Shown here: positions 24,508 to 33,127 of the stretch, piece by piece
How the letters are laid out: the number at the start of each line of letters is the position of its first letter
Numbering within the stretch: the stretch's first letter is position 1
Assembly (NCBI RefSeq): GCF_003696265.1
Contig: NZ_RFFH01000002.1
Coordinates: 62,001 to 126,000, forward strand
DNA length: 64,000 bases
Source of the DNA: Nocardia stercoris
Lineage (GTDB): Bacteria > Actinomycetota > Actinomycetes > Mycobacteriales > Mycobacteriaceae
Direction of reading: 5' to 3'
Notes under the pieces: model-generated
The model's database searches: none
Seen by the model: the letters and a program-made list of their open reading frames with translations, nothing else
What the model was told of the DNA's origin: nothing
Program-made: the position numbers and the translations under genes

Positions 24508-25122
24508 TCAGTTTCGCTCGAGTTCGATCGGGTGGGTGGCCAACAGCGACAAGGGCAGCGGCTGGCGGCGCAACACCTGCGCCCACAGGTCGATCCGGTC
24601 GGTGAGCAGATCGGACGGCAGGGCCGAGAGCACGAACCAGTCACCGCGTTCCAGCTCGCCCTCCAGCTGCCCGAACGTCCAGCCCGCGTACCCGGCGAAG
24701 ATGCGCAGGCCCTCGATGTGCGGTGCGATACCCACCGGATCGGCGTCGAGGTTCACCAGCGCCACCCGCCCGTCGACCCGGCGCAACCCCTCGACGGTGT
24801 CGATGGCGGTGCCGATGTGGACGGTGGCCAGGCAGAGGGCGGCATCGCGTTTCACCGGTCCGCCGATGTAGAGATCGCGCGGTGTGGCGGCCAGCTCGGA
24901 CCACTGCGGCAGTACGTCCGCGACCGGGGTCTCGCTGGCACGGTTGATCACGACACCCAGGCTCCCGGCGTCGTTGTGCTCGACGATGTACACGACAGTG
25001 CGGCGAAAGGACGGGTCAACCAGGTCGACAGCCGACACGAGCAGGGTGCCGGGGCGCACCACATGATCTTCGTGCCGGTACTCGCGTCGGGATCGGTCGC
25101 CGTGTTCCTCTGCGCGTGCCAC
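24508..25122 (-). CDS. YqgE/AlgH family protein (UPF0301)
   Basis: 204 aa, the usual length. Family motifs: RPGTLLVSAVDLVDPSFRRTVVYIVEHNDAGSLGVVINRASE, YIGGPVKRDAALCL, the RIFAGYAGWTFGQLEGELERGDWFVL block and the DLWAQVLRRQ end. It is cytoplasmic with no membrane segment and is equivalent to M. tuberculosis Rv0038. Molecular function is unknown; in Gram-negative bacteria AlgH is described as a regulator. It is upstream of sigL in the same direction with a 121-bp gap that contains the SigL-type promoter. Confidence 0.92.
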   Translation of the reverse strand: MARAEEHGDRSRREYRHEDHVVRPGTLLVSAVDLVDPSFRRTVVYIVEHNDAGSLGVVINRASETPVADVLPQWSELAATPRDLYIGGPVKRDAALCLATVHIGTAIDTVEGLRRVDGRVALVNLDADPVGIAPHIEGLRIFAGYAGWTFGQLEGELERGDWFVLSALPSDLLTDRIDLWAQVLRRQPLPLSLLATHPIELERN

Positions 25123-25181
25123 CGATCCATCATCGCACCGGGAGCGGCTCGACGCCGCTCATGTGCGCGGAGTCCGGGGAT

Positions 25182-25493
25182 CTACTGCGGCAGACCGAAG
25201 CGTTCGCGCGCCCAGTGCGGGACCAGGGCCAGGTACTCGGGCCGGCTCTCCACGAAGTGGTGCACCATCGGGCACAGCGGCAGGATCTGGAATCCGTCGG
25301 CCCGCGTCGCGTCCAGCGCCGCCTGGACCAGGATCTTCCCGTAGCCCTGCCCCTCGTAGCGGGGATAGATCTCGGTGTGCACGAGCGCCCGCTCGGAACC
25401 GGTGTCCTGGTAGTCGCAGTGACCGGCCACCAGCCCGTCGACGAGCAACTCGAATCGGTCCAGTTCGGGCCTGTCACGAACTTCGATCGCCAT
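25182..25493 (-). CDS. Short GNAT-like N-acetyltransferase (YjdJ/NATD1 type)
   Basis: 103 aa from ATG 25493 (MAIEVRDRPELDRFELLVDG). This is the compact GCN5-related fold: LVAGHCDYQDTGSERALVHTEIYPRYEGQGYGKILVQAALDATRADGFQILPLCPMVHHFVESRPEY, with the acetyl-CoA loop YEGQGYGKILV and the CPMVxxFVxxxPEY end characteristic of the YjdJ group. Longer versions starting further upstream would overlap the divergent glycerate kinase gene and add unrelated sequence. Substrate unknown. Confidence 0.88.
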   Translation of the reverse strand: MAIEVRDRPELDRFELLVDGLVAGHCDYQDTGSERALVHTEIYPRYEGQGYGKILVQAALDATRADGFQILPLCPMVHHFVESRPEYLALVPHWARERFGLPQ

Positions 25494-25569
25494 GTCCGGA
25501 GTGTAGGCCCAGCGGGCGCGCGGGTACGCGTGCACTGCCGGGGCGGCGGTCATGGCACAGAATGGCCTG

Positions 25570-26694
25570 ATGGGAGCGCGATTGCGGGTTGTGGTGGCAC
25601 CGGACAAGTTCAAGGGCTCGCTGACCGCGCCGGCGGTCGCGGCGGCGCTCGCGGCCGGAATCGGCAGTGCCGCACCGGATGTGGAGGTGCTGCAGCTGCC
25701 GGTCGCGGACGGCGGCGACGGGACCGTCGACGCGTTCGTGGCCGCGGGCTGGGAGCGCCGGACCGTGCGGGTCGAGGGACCTACCGGGGTGCTGAGTGAG
25801 GCGTCCTACGCCGCGTCCGGGGACCGGGCGGTCGTCGAGCTGGCCGATGTCGTCGGGTTGGCGAAGCTGCCGGGCGGAGTCCGGGATCCGCTGGGTGCGA
25901 GCACATACGGTCTGGGACAGGTGATCTCGGCCGCTCTCACGCGGTCGCCGCGGTCGCTGGTGTTGGGGCTGGGCGGCAGCGCGTCCACCGACGGCGGCGC
26001 CGGCATGCTGCAGGCCTTGGGCGCGGACGTGTTCGACGCGAACGGCAGCCAACTCGGCCGGGGCGGTGCGGCTCTGGCGGAGGCGACCCGGTATTTCGGT
26101 GAACGGGTGCACGCGGCCGTCCGAGGCTGCGCGGTCACGCTGGCCACCGATGTCGACAACCCGTTACTCGGACCCGACGGTGCCGCAGCGGTTTTCGGCC
26201 CGCAGAAGGGCGCGACTCCCGAGCAGGTCTCCGAACTCGAAGCGGCCCTGGCGAATTGGTCGGTACTGCTGAATCCCGAGCTGGCCACCCATCCCGGTGC
26301 GGGCGCCGCAGGCGGTACCGGGTTCGCCGCGCTCGCCGAGCTGGGCGCGACCCAGCGGCGGGGCATCGATCTGGTCCTGGAACTGCTCGACTTCCCGGCT
26401 CGGGTGACCGGCGCCGACCTGGTGGTCACCGGCGAGGGCGCGCTGGACGAGCAGACCTTGCAGGGCAAGGCCCCGCTCGGGGTCTGCGCCGCGGCCCGGG
26501 CCGCCGGGGTCCCGGTGGTGGCGGTGGCCGGCCGCAACGCGTTGTCCGCCGAACAGCTGCACCGCGCCGGTTTCGAACAGTGCTACGAGCTGGCGGCGCT
26601 GGAACCGGACCCGGTGCGCAGCATGGTCGCGGCCGCGGAGCTGTTGCGGCAGGTCGGTGCCCGGATCGCCGGTGACCGGCTGCGGGGACAGTGA
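25570..26694 (+). CDS. Glycerate kinase (GlxK/GarK family)
   Basis: 374 aa from ATG 25570 (MGARLRVVVAPDKFKGSLTA); ATG 25552 is also possible. It phosphorylates D-glycerate, usually to 2-phosphoglycerate, in glyoxylate/glycerate use. Motifs typical of the type I glycerate kinase family: APDKFKGSLTA, LPVADGGDGTVDAF, LGLGGSASTDGGAGMLQALG, TDVDNPLLGPDGAAAVFGPQKGA, and LVVTGEGALDEQTLQGKAPLGV. No glyoxylate gene lies beside it. The glucosylglycerate hydrolase at about 40.2 kb releases glycerate, so this kinase could channel that product into central metabolism (inference). Confidence 0.93.
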   Translation: MGARLRVVVAPDKFKGSLTAPAVAAALAAGIGSAAPDVEVLQLPVADGGDGTVDAFVAAGWERRTVRVEGPTGVLSEASYAASGDRAVVELADVVGLAKLPGGVRDPLGASTYGLGQVISAALTRSPRSLVLGLGGSASTDGGAGMLQALGADVFDANGSQLGRGGAALAEATRYFGERVHAAVRGCAVTLATDVDNPLLGPDGAAAVFGPQKGATPEQVSELEAALANWSVLLNPELATHPGAGAAGGTGFAALAELGATQRRGIDLVLELLDFPARVTGADLVVTGEGALDEQTLQGKAPLGVCAAARAAGVPVVAVAGRNALSAEQLHRAGFEQCYELAALEPDPVRSMVAAAELLRQVGARIAGDRLRGQ

Positions 26695-26729
26695 CGCAGC
26701 GGACAGTCCGCCCGCCACCGCGACAGAAC

Positions 26730-26743
26730 TGAAACGTGTTCTA
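26730..26743 (+). promoter_or_regulatory. KstR-type operator upstream of the thioesterase gene
   Basis: TGAAACGTGTTCTA fits the KstR consensus TnnAACnnGTTnnA at every fixed position. It lies 31 bp before the GTG start of the thioesterase gene and 36 bp after the glycerate kinase stop. KstR is the TetR-type repressor of sterol catabolism in mycolate actinobacteria. Confidence 0.6.
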
Positions 26744-26773
26744 ATTAGAGTCGGTTTCGGTCAGGAGGTTTCG

Positions 26774-27595
26774 GTGGCGTTCTTCAAGGTCCGCGACGGG
26801 CGGTTCGTACCCGATTACCCGGCGGTCAGCTGGTGGTCCCCGCAACAGGTCAACGGCGTCGCCGCCTGCGCGCTGATCGCCCGGCAGCTCGAGACCCACG
26901 ACCCCGGACCCGCCTTCACCCCCGCCCGGCTGACCGTGGAATTCCTCATGCCGGTGCTCAACGAGCCCATCGCCCTGGAGAGCCACATCGTGCGCGAGGG
27001 CAACCGGGTGGTCGTCGCCGACGCGTCGATCGTGCAGCACGGCGAGATCCGCGCCCGCGCGACCCTGTCCTACCTCGCCGTGTCCGAGCAGCCGCCGGGC
27101 GAGATCTGGGCCCCGGACGAGCAGCCGCCGGTCCCGATGGTGCGGCTCACCGACCCCGAAGGCAACGTGCCCCAGTTCAAGACCGGCGACTCCGGCTGGA
27201 GCCCGGACTTCGCCGCCGCCCAGAACGCGGACCGCAAGCACGTGTGGCAGAATTTTCCGCCGGTGGTCGAGGGCGAGGCCATGTCGCCGCTGCAGCGCGT
27301 CGCGGCCCTCGGCGACTCGACCAACATGGTCTGCAACTGGGGCTCCGCGGGCGTCGGCTACATCAACAGCGATATGACGGTCACCCTGGCGCGGCTGCCC
27401 GAGGGCAACGAGGTGGGATTACAGGCCCAGGACCACGTGGCTGCCGCGGGAGTCGCGGTGGGAACCGCGACCATGTACGACCGGTCGGGACGGATCGGGA
27501 CCACCATAGTGACGTGTGTGGCGAACGCGCGGCGGCAGATCGACATGGCCTCCGCGGCAGCGGCCGCGGCCGACGCGGGGACGCTGGCGCCCTAG
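26774..27595 (+). CDS. Acyl-CoA thioesterase-like double-hotdog protein
   Basis: 273 aa from GTG 26774, chosen for the perfect AGGAGG at 26763-26768. Two hotdog domains: the first has WWSPQQVNGVAACALIARQLE ... FTPARLTVEFLMPV (the central HotDog helix and the strand following it), the second DSTNMVCNWGSAGVGYINSDMTVTLARLP ... QAQDHVAAAGVAVGTATMYDRSGRIGTTIVTCVANAR. This is the TesB-like / acyl-CoA thioesterase arrangement of mycobacteria and relatives. It should hydrolyse acyl-CoA thioesters; the KstR-type box upstream suggests a substrate from sterol or cholesterol side-chain breakdown (inference). Confidence 0.85.
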   Translation: MAFFKVRDGRFVPDYPAVSWWSPQQVNGVAACALIARQLETHDPGPAFTPARLTVEFLMPVLNEPIALESHIVREGNRVVVADASIVQHGEIRARATLSYLAVSEQPPGEIWAPDEQPPVPMVRLTDPEGNVPQFKTGDSGWSPDFAAAQNADRKHVWQNFPPVVEGEAMSPLQRVAALGDSTNMVCNWGSAGVGYINSDMTVTLARLPEGNEVGLQAQDHVAAAGVAVGTATMYDRSGRIGTTIVTCVANARRQIDMASAAAAAADAGTLAP

Positions 27596-27602
27596 CGTCG
27601 CC

Positions 27603-27635
27603 CAGTTCGCGGTGTCGCTCAGTTCGCGGTGTCGC
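27603..27635. repeat. 17-bp tandem duplication at the 3' end of the SdpI-like gene
   Basis: CAGTTCGCGGTGTCGC occurs at 27603-27618 and again at 27620-27635, period 17. The second copy contains the last sense codons and the stop of the minus-strand SdpI-like gene, so the first copy lies just beyond the stop. Confidence 0.7.
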
Positions 27636-28026
27636 AGGCCGAGCGCAGCGTGCACGACGCACAGGCGCTGCCACAGCCACCGATCTCGGGAGCCGGGGCC
27701 AGACCCGCGATCGACTTGGCCGCCACCCCCGCGCCCGCACCGATCGTGAACAGGGCGATCAGCAGCGCACCGGCGGTGACCGACAGAGCCGGGATCACCG
27801 GCGCGACCGCGACGACCGCGGCGGCGCAGGCCAGCAGCAGACCGGCGGCGGCCGAGGTGGGCGCCGCGACGCGATTGGCGATCCGGAAGACCTCGTCGGT
27901 GCGCAGCGCCTCCTCGGTGTGCACACCGAAGAAGCGGTTGCGCGGCAGTTTCCCGGTCCAGCCGAGGACCCCGGTCACCACGGCCACGGCCGCCAGCACG
28001 AACAGGATCAGGGCGACTACGAACAC
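27619..28026 (-). CDS. SdpI/YhfL family membrane protein with Cys-rich tail
   Basis: 135 aa from GTG 28026. An N-terminal membrane helix ([23 protein letters not shown]) is followed by the SdpI family signature [38 protein letters not shown] and two more helices ([38 protein letters not shown]). After these comes a tail [14 protein letters not shown] with four cysteines (C-x3-C-x2-C-x5-C). SdpI is the immunity protein against the SDP toxin in Bacillus, but most family members have unknown roles. The tail is on the end of the last helix and could bind metal or form disulfides. Convergent with the thioesterase gene. Confidence 0.85.
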   Translation of the reverse strand: MFVVALILFVLAAVAVVTGVLGWTGKLPRNRFFGVHTEEALRTDEVFRIANRVAAPTSAAAGLLLACAAAVVAVAPVIPALSVTAGALLIALFTIGAGAGVAAKSIAGLAPAPEIGGCGSACASCTLRSACDTAN

Positions 28027-28186
28027 GCGGTCAGGCTACCCGAACCCGGCCACCCACCGGATTCCGGCGGTCGGTAGCCGGTCGGCCGACCGGTTCTCGA
28101 CAACCCCTTTTCGGTTCCGAAGCGGTGACGCTTTACCCTGGTGGGCGACGTTATCCGGGCCCCTCGGCATGAATGAAGGCAGGACC

Positions 28187-31072
28187 GTGCAGGACATTCG
28201 CGCAACCGAGGCAGCGGAGGCAACCCCGGCTGCCGAGCTGCCCGCACACCGCTACAACGCCGACTTGGCCCAGCGGCTCGAGCGGAAGTGGCAGCAGGCG
28301 TGGGAGCAGCGCGGCACCTTCCACGCGCCCAACCCGGTCGGCCCGCTGGCCGGTCCGACGCCCGCCGACAAGCTGTTCGTGCAGGACATGTTCCCGTACC
28401 CGTCCGGCGCGGGCCTGCACGTGGGCCACCCGCTGGGCTACATCGCCACCGACGTGTTCGCCCGCTACCACCGCATGAAGGGCCGCAACGTCCTGCACGC
28501 GCTGGGCTACGACGCCTTCGGCCTGCCCGCCGAGCAGTACGCGGTGCAGACCGGCGCGCACCCGCGCGACACCACCGAGGCGAACATCGCGACCATGCAG
28601 CGGCAGCTGGACCGCCTGGGCTTGGGCCACGACCGCCGCCGCTCGTTCGCGACCACCGATCCCGAGTACTACAAGTGGACGCAGTGGATCTTCCTGCGCA
28701 TCTACAACTCCTGGTACGACGACGCGGCCGGCACCGCCCGGCCGATCGCCGAGCTGGAGGCCGAATTCGCCACCGGCACCCGGGAAACCCCGCAGGGCAA
28801 GCCCTGGGCGGAACTGTCGGCGGACGAGCGCGCGGCCGCGCTGGACGCGTATCGCTTGGTGTACCTGTCGGATTCGACGGTGAACTGGTGCCCCGGCCTG
28901 GGCACGGTGCTGTCCAACGAGGAAGTCACCGCCGACGGCCGCAGCGAACGGGGCAACTTCCCGGTCTTCCGTAAGCGCCTGCGCCAGTGGATGATGCGCA
29001 TCACCGCCTACTCCGACCGGCTGGTGGACGACCTGGACCGGCTGGACTGGCCGGACAACGTGAAGTCCATGCAGCGCAACTGGATCGGTCGTTCGCGCGG
29101 CGCCCAGGTGCGGTTCGACGCGGTCACCGCGGACGGCGCGGCCACCGGTGAGACCGTCGAGGTCTTCACCACCCGCCCCGACACGCTGTTCGGCGCCACC
29201 TATGTCGTGCTGGCCCCCGAGCACCCGCTGGTCGACCGGCTGGCCGCCGCGCAGTGGCCCGCGGGCACCGACCCGCGCTGGACCAACGGGTCCGGTTCTC
29301 CGGCGGAAGCCGTTGCGGCCTACCGCAAGTCGATCGCGGCCAAGTCGGACCTGGAACGCCAGGAGAACAAGGAGAAGACCGGCTTCTTCACCGGCGCCTA
29401 CGCCGTGAACCCGGTCAACGGTGCCCGCTTGCCGATCTTCGCGGCCGACTACGTGCTGAGCGGCTACGGCACCGGCGCCATCATGGCGGTGCCCGGGCAC
29501 GACCAGCGGGACTGGGAGTTCGCGACCGCCCTCGGCCTTCCGATCGTGGAAGTCATTGCGGGTGGCGACATTTCGGTGTCGGCGCACACCGGTGACGGTG
29601 CCCTGGTCAACTCCGGCTACCTGGACGGACTGCCGGTCGAGGAGGCCAAGGTCACGGTGATCGAGCGGCTCGAAGCCGACGGTCACGGCCGCGGCACCGT
29701 CCAGTACCGGTTGCGGGACTGGCTGTTCGCCCGCCAGCGCTACTGGGGTGAGCCGTTCCCGATCGTCTACGACGAGCAGGGCCGCCCGCACGCGCTGCCG
29801 GAATCCATGCTGCCGGTGACGCTTCCGCAGGTGAAGGACTTCGCGCCGGTCACCTTCGACCCCGACGACGCCGACTCCGAGCCGTCCCCGCCGCTGGCCA
29901 AGGCCACCGACTGGGTCACCGTGGAGCTGGACCTGGGCGACGGCCCGAAGACCTACCGCCGCGACACCAACGTGATGCCGAACTGGGCCGGAAGTTCCTG
30001 GTACCAGCTGCGATACACCGATCCGACCAACAGCGAGAAGTTCTGCGACCCGGAGAACGAGCGCTACTGGCTGGGCCCGCGAACCGCCGAACACGGCCCG
30101 AACGACCCGGGCGGCGTGGACCTCTACATCGGTGGTGTCGAGCACGCGGTGCTGCACCTGCTGTACGCGCGGTTCTGGCAGAAGGTGCTGTTCGACCTGG
30201 GCGAGGTCTCCAGCCCGGAGCCCTACCGCCGCCTGTTCAACCAGGGCTACATCCAGGCCTTCGCCTACACCGACGAGCGCGGCGCCTACCTGCCCGCCGC
30301 CGAGATCGTGGAGCGCGACGGCAAGTTCTTCTGGACCGATGCCGACGGCCTCGAGATCGAGGCGTTCCAGGAGTACGGCAAGATCGGCAAGTCGCTGAAG
30401 AACGCCATCTCCCCCGACGAGATGTACGACCTGTACGGCGCCGACACCTTCCGCTTCTACGAGATGGCGATGGGTCCGCTGGACACCTCGCGTCCCTGGT
30501 CGACCAAGGACGTCGTCGGCGCGCAGCGGTTCCTGCAGCGCGTGTGGCGCCTGGTGGTCGACGAGGAGACCGGCGCGGTGCGAGTCACCGACGCCGAGCC
30601 GAAGCCGGAAACCGTTCGCCTGCTGCACAAGACGATCGCCGGCGCCGACGACGACTATGCGAACCTGCGCGACAACACCGCCGGGGCGAAACTGATCGAG
30701 CTCACCAACCACCTCACCAAGGAGTACCCGCAGGGCACCCCGCGCGAGGTCGCCGAGCCCGTGGTCCTGATGCTGGCCCCCATGGCCCCGCACATCGCCG
30801 AGGAACTGTGGGAACGCCTGGGCCACACCACCTCCCTGGCCCACGGCCCCTTCCCCACCGCGGATCCCGCACTGCTGGTAGAGGATTCGATCGAGTACCC
30901 GATCCAGGTCAACGGCAAGGTCCGCAGCCGGATCAGCGTCCCCGCCGGCGCAGACAACGCGACGGTCGAGGCAACCGCACTCGCCGACGAGAAGCTGCGC
31001 GAGTTCCTCAACGGCAAGCAACCGCGCAAGATCATCGTGGTCCCGGGTCGCCTGATCAACGTCGTCGCGTAA
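28187..31072 (+). CDS. leuS: Leucyl-tRNA synthetase
   Basis: 961 aa from GTG 28187, which has GAAGG seven bases upstream; an in-frame ATG at 28169 would add six residues. Class I synthetase charging tRNA-Leu. The HIGH motif is HVGH in [16 protein letters not shown], the editing (CP1) domain has [21 protein letters not shown] and the [12 protein letters not shown]...[20 protein letters not shown] block, the KMSKS motif is KIGKS in [16 protein letters not shown], and the anticodon-binding and C-terminal domains end in [17 protein letters not shown]. The length exceeds the E. coli enzyme because of insertions shared by mycobacterial LeuRS. A single transcription unit followed by a strong hairpin. 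No T-box-like leader was seen. Confidence 0.97.
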   Translation: MQDIRATEAAEATPAAELPAHRYNADLAQRLERKWQQAWEQRGTFHAPNPVGPLAGPTPADKLFVQDMFPYPSGAGLHVGHPLGYIATDVFARYHRMKGRNVLHALGYDAFGLPAEQYAVQTGAHPRDTTEANIATMQRQLDRLGLGHDRRRSFATTDPEYYKWTQWIFLRIYNSWYDDAAGTARPIAELEAEFATGTRETPQGKPWAELSADERAAALDAYRLVYLSDSTVNWCPGLGTVLSNEEVTADGRSERGNFPVFRKRLRQWMMRITAYSDRLVDDLDRLDWPDNVKSMQRNWIGRSRGAQVRFDAVTADGAATGETVEVFTTRPDTLFGATYVVLAPEHPLVDRLAAAQWPAGTDPRWTNGSGSPAEAVAAYRKSIAAKSDLERQENKEKTGFFTGAYAVNPVNGARLPIFAADYVLSGYGTGAIMAVPGHDQRDWEFATALGLPIVEVIAGGDISVSAHTGDGALVNSGYLDGLPVEEAKVTVIERLEADGHGRGTVQYRLRDWLFARQRYWGEPFPIVYDEQGRPHALPESMLPVTLPQVKDFAPVTFDPDDADSEPSPPLAKATDWVTVELDLGDGPKTYRRDTNVMPNWAGSSWYQLRYTDPTNSEKFCDPENERYWLGPRTAEHGPNDPGGVDLYIGGVEHAVLHLLYARFWQKVLFDLGEVSSPEPYRRLFNQGYIQAFAYTDERGAYLPAAEIVERDGKFFWTDADGLEIEAFQEYGKIGKSLKNAISPDEMYDLYGADTFRFYEMAMGPLDTSRPWSTKDVVGAQRFLQRVWRLVVDEETGAVRVTDAEPKPETVRLLHKTIAGADDDYANLRDNTAGAKLIELTNHLTKEYPQGTPREVAEPVVLMLAPMAPHIAEELWERLGHTTSLAHGPFPTADPALLVEDSIEYPIQVNGKVRSRISVPAGADNATVEATALADEKLREFLNGKQPRKIIVVPGRLINVVA

Positions 31073-31076
31073 CACC

Positions 31077-31113
31077 GGTGCCGCTGTGCAGCTCCGAGCT
31101 ACACAGCGGCACC
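31077..31113. terminator. Long hairpin terminator after leuS
   Basis: GGTGCCGCTGTG (31077-31088) pairs perfectly with CACAGCGGCACC (31102-31113). Inside, AGCTC pairs with GAGCT across one mismatch, giving about 17 base pairs and a one-base loop. It is followed by ATTCTTCC. It can also end transcription coming from the convergent sulfatase operon. Confidence 0.8.
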
Positions 31114-31130
31114 ATTCTTCCCCGCACTCG

Positions 31131-31292
31131 TCATTCGCCGCGGGCTGCCGCCAATGCTTCGAGGATCGAATCCGCATCTCCGCCCGGCCCGGGATCGGCT
31201 TCGAGCTCAGCTCGAATGGCCGCGAAAGCCTCGGCCTTGATGCGGCGGCGCGCCTCGTCGTCGGAATGATCACGGATCCGAGTGGTATTCAT
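31131..31292 (-). CDS. Small protein of unknown function downstream of the FGE gene
   Basis: 53 aa from ATG 31292: MNTTRIRDHSDDEARRRIKA followed by EAFAAIRAELEAD, a Gly/Pro break, then SILEALAAARGE. Highly charged and mostly helical, with no signal or membrane segment. Third codon positions are G/C rich, and the frame is in line with the sulfatase operon, 25 bp after the FGE stop. The size and charge resemble antitoxin-like or small regulatory proteins, but no family is recognised. A 15-bp inverted repeat (31291-31305) overlaps its start. Confidence 0.5.
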   Translation of the reverse strand: MNTTRIRDHSDDEARRRIKAEAFAAIRAELEADPGPGGDADSILEALAAARGE

Positions 31293-31305
31293 AGCGCTAC
31301 GCTAT
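31291..31305. repeat. Inverted repeat at the start of the 53-aa ORF
   Basis: ATAGCG-CTA-CGCTAT, perfect 6-bp arms with a 3-bp spacer, covering the first bases of the minus-strand ATG. Possible operator, RNA hairpin or processing site. Confidence 0.4.
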
Positions 31306-31317
31306 CAGCATCTCGGA

Positions 31318-32214
31318 TCACTCTACGCAGCGAAAACCTATGTGGCTCATGCCGGTATCCACCATTTGCGGCCGGCGGGCCGCCGGGCGGTAGCGCAGGC
31401 AGTAGGTGTCGGCGCAGAGGAACGAGCCGCCCTTGACCACGCGGCGTTCGATCGCGAACTGGGGTTGGCGCGGGTCGAAAGTGTCTGCGGCGCAGCACGG
31501 GCGAGTGGCGCGGGTGGGGCCGTAAAGGTCGGAGGTCCACTCCCAGACGTTGCCGGCCATGTCGAAGAGGCCGTAGCCGTTGGGGGCGAAGCTACCCACC
31601 GGCGTGGTCTGCCCGTACCCGGTGTCGGGGAGATAGGGGAACTCGCCGTGCCAGTAGTTGGCGAGCCGCTGACCTGGACGTTCCGGCTCGTCGCCCCAGG
31701 TGAACCGGGCATGCGGCAGCCCACCGCGGGCGGCCGCCTCCCACTGCGCCTCGGTGGGCAGAGCCAGTCCCGCCCACTCGGCGTACGCGGCCGCGTCCTC
31801 GTACGCCACGTGCACCACGGGGTGCGCGTCGCGGCCGCGCAGCCCCGAACGCGGTCCGCGCGGATGGTTCCAGCAGGCGCCGGGGGTCCAGCGCCACCAC
31901 TGACTCATGTCGCGCAGATCCACCGGTCCGGCGGTGCGGTGGAACACCATCGAGCCCGGTTGCAGGTTCTCTCGCGGTGCGCCAGGGTAATTCGCGGGGT
32001 CGAGGTCCCGCTCGGCCACAGTGCGGTAGCCGGTTGCCGCGACGAACACGGCGAACTGGGCGTTGGTGACCTGGTGCCGCTGGATGCGGAAGGACTCCAC
32101 GGTGACTTCCCGGACCGGGCCCTCCTCCGGATCTCCGTCGTCGCCCTGCAGCAGGGTCTGCGCCGGGATCCGCACCAGCTCGCCCACCGCCTCGATCGTG
32201 CCGGTCTCAGTCAT
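31318..32214 (-). CDS. Formylglycine-generating enzyme (SUMF1/FGE family)
   Basis: 298 aa from ATG 32214, overlapping the HAD gene by eight bases. FGE oxidises the sulfatase active-site Cys to formylglycine, with copper and O2. FGE-sulfatase family motifs: FRIQRHQVTNAQFAVFVAATGYRTVAE, HPVVHVAYEDAAAYAEWAGLALPTEAQWEAAARGG, NGYGLFDMAGNVWEWTSDLY, and the C-terminal RRVVKGGSFLCADTYCLRYRPAAR with the copper-binding pair Cys267 and Cys272, so it looks catalytically competent. It is in an operon with the arylsulfatase at 33.1-34.7 kb, which is its obvious client. Confidence 0.94.
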   Translation of the reverse strand: MTETGTIEAVGELVRIPAQTLLQGDDGDPEEGPVREVTVESFRIQRHQVTNAQFAVFVAATGYRTVAERDLDPANYPGAPRENLQPGSMVFHRTAGPVDLRDMSQWWRWTPGACWNHPRGPRSGLRGRDAHPVVHVAYEDAAAYAEWAGLALPTEAQWEAAARGGLPHARFTWGDEPERPGQRLANYWHGEFPYLPDTGYGQTTPVGSFAPNGYGLFDMAGNVWEWTSDLYGPTRATRPCCAADTFDPRQPQFAIERRVVKGGSFLCADTYCLRYRPAARRPQMVDTGMSHIGFRCVE

Positions 32215-33124
32215 CGAACACCTCCGCCCAATCCCGTGCCATGCTGACGACCACCCAGCCGTCGGCCGCGGCCCGCTGTTCGGCTCGTTCCGCGCCTGCC
32301 GTGTAAGCGAATTCGCGGTCCGCGTCGTCGTGCTCGACCAGCAGCGCGAGTCCGGGACCCGGGCCGCTCGTCGCGTACTCCAGCATTTCGATGTCCCCGT
32401 TGGAGTTTCCGGCCGCGAGGATCGGGCGGCGGCCGATCCTCGACCACACCCGGGCCGGCTTCGCCGGACCGTCGTCGAAGATGTCGAGCTCGGTGGTGGT
32501 GCGCACCCGGCCCGAATCATAGGTCAGCCCAAGGGAACTGCCGACGACTCGCTCGGGCGGGATCGCGTACATCCGCTCGCTGACCACACGCATGAAGTCG
32601 CGACCACCGCCGGAAACGATGTAGCAGGTGAACCCCTCGCCCTCGAGATAGCGGAGCAACTGCACCATCGGCGCATAGCCGCAGTCCGGATAGGGACGAT
32701 CCAGCGACGGATGGCGTGCGCTGTCGAAGAATCTCGCCACCCGCGCCGCGTAATCCTCCGTCGACTCCGCCCCCGCGATATGTAGTGCCGCCCCGGCGAA
32801 TTCACGCAACATCGAATCGTCACCCTGATAATGCTTTTCGACGACCCGACCGAACCAGGCGAGATCGCCGTCGTGCGCGGCCCGAAACAGCGCCTGGTCC
32901 AGCAACTTCGGATCCTCCTGCGCGGCCTGCACCAGCGAGCGCACGATGAAATCCAACTGCACGTACGCCGGCTTCTCGCACCACAGCGTGCCGTCGTTGT
33001 CGAACACCGCCACCCGCTCGGCGGGCGGCACGAAATCGGAACCCGGACGGGTGACGCGCCCGACGAAATCGACGATGGCCGATTTCGCGGGCGCGTCCCG
33101 CCAGGCGCTGAGCGCGTCCGCCAA
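32207..33124 (-). CDS. HAD-family hydrolase (phosphoserine-phosphatase-like)
   Basis: 305 aa. HAD motif I is VAVFDNDGTLW (nucleophile Asp42, Asp44), motif II is CYIVSGGG, and motif IV is ILAAGNSNGDIEML; a helical cap sits between I and II (DFIVRSLVQAAQEDPKLLDQALF ... RVARFFD). No signal peptide: the start MADALSAWRDAP is not hydrophobic. It should remove phosphate from a small molecule in the cytoplasm. It lies between sulfatase and FGE genes, 3 bp after the sulfatase stop and overlapping the FGE start, so the three are co-translated. Its substrate may be related to the sulfatase product or may concern FGE function (inference). Confidence 0.9.
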   Translation of the reverse strand: MADALSAWRDAPAKSAIVDFVGRVTRPGSDFVPPAERVAVFDNDGTLWCEKPAYVQLDFIVRSLVQAAQEDPKLLDQALFRAAHDGDLAWFGRVVEKHYQGDDSMLREFAGAALHIAGAESTEDYAARVARFFDSARHPSLDRPYPDCGYAPMVQLLRYLEGEGFTCYIVSGGGRDFMRVVSERMYAIPPERVVGSSLGLTYDSGRVRTTTELDIFDDGPAKPARVWSRIGRRPILAAGNSNGDIEMLEYATSGPGPGLALLVEHDDADREFAYTAGAERAEQRAAADGWVVVSMARDWAEVFDD

Positions 33125-33127
33125 TTC

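Noticed and set aside
28027-28186. T-box or other riboswitch in front of leuS
   Set aside because: Only about 160 bp, partly the SdpI-like gene promoter; no T-box sequence or specifier stem seen.
28151-31273. A 1040-codon open frame on the strand opposite leuS
   Set aside because: It mirrors the codon structure of a certain leuS gene in high-GC DNA, has Arg/Val/Gly/His-rich low-complexity sequence and no domain.
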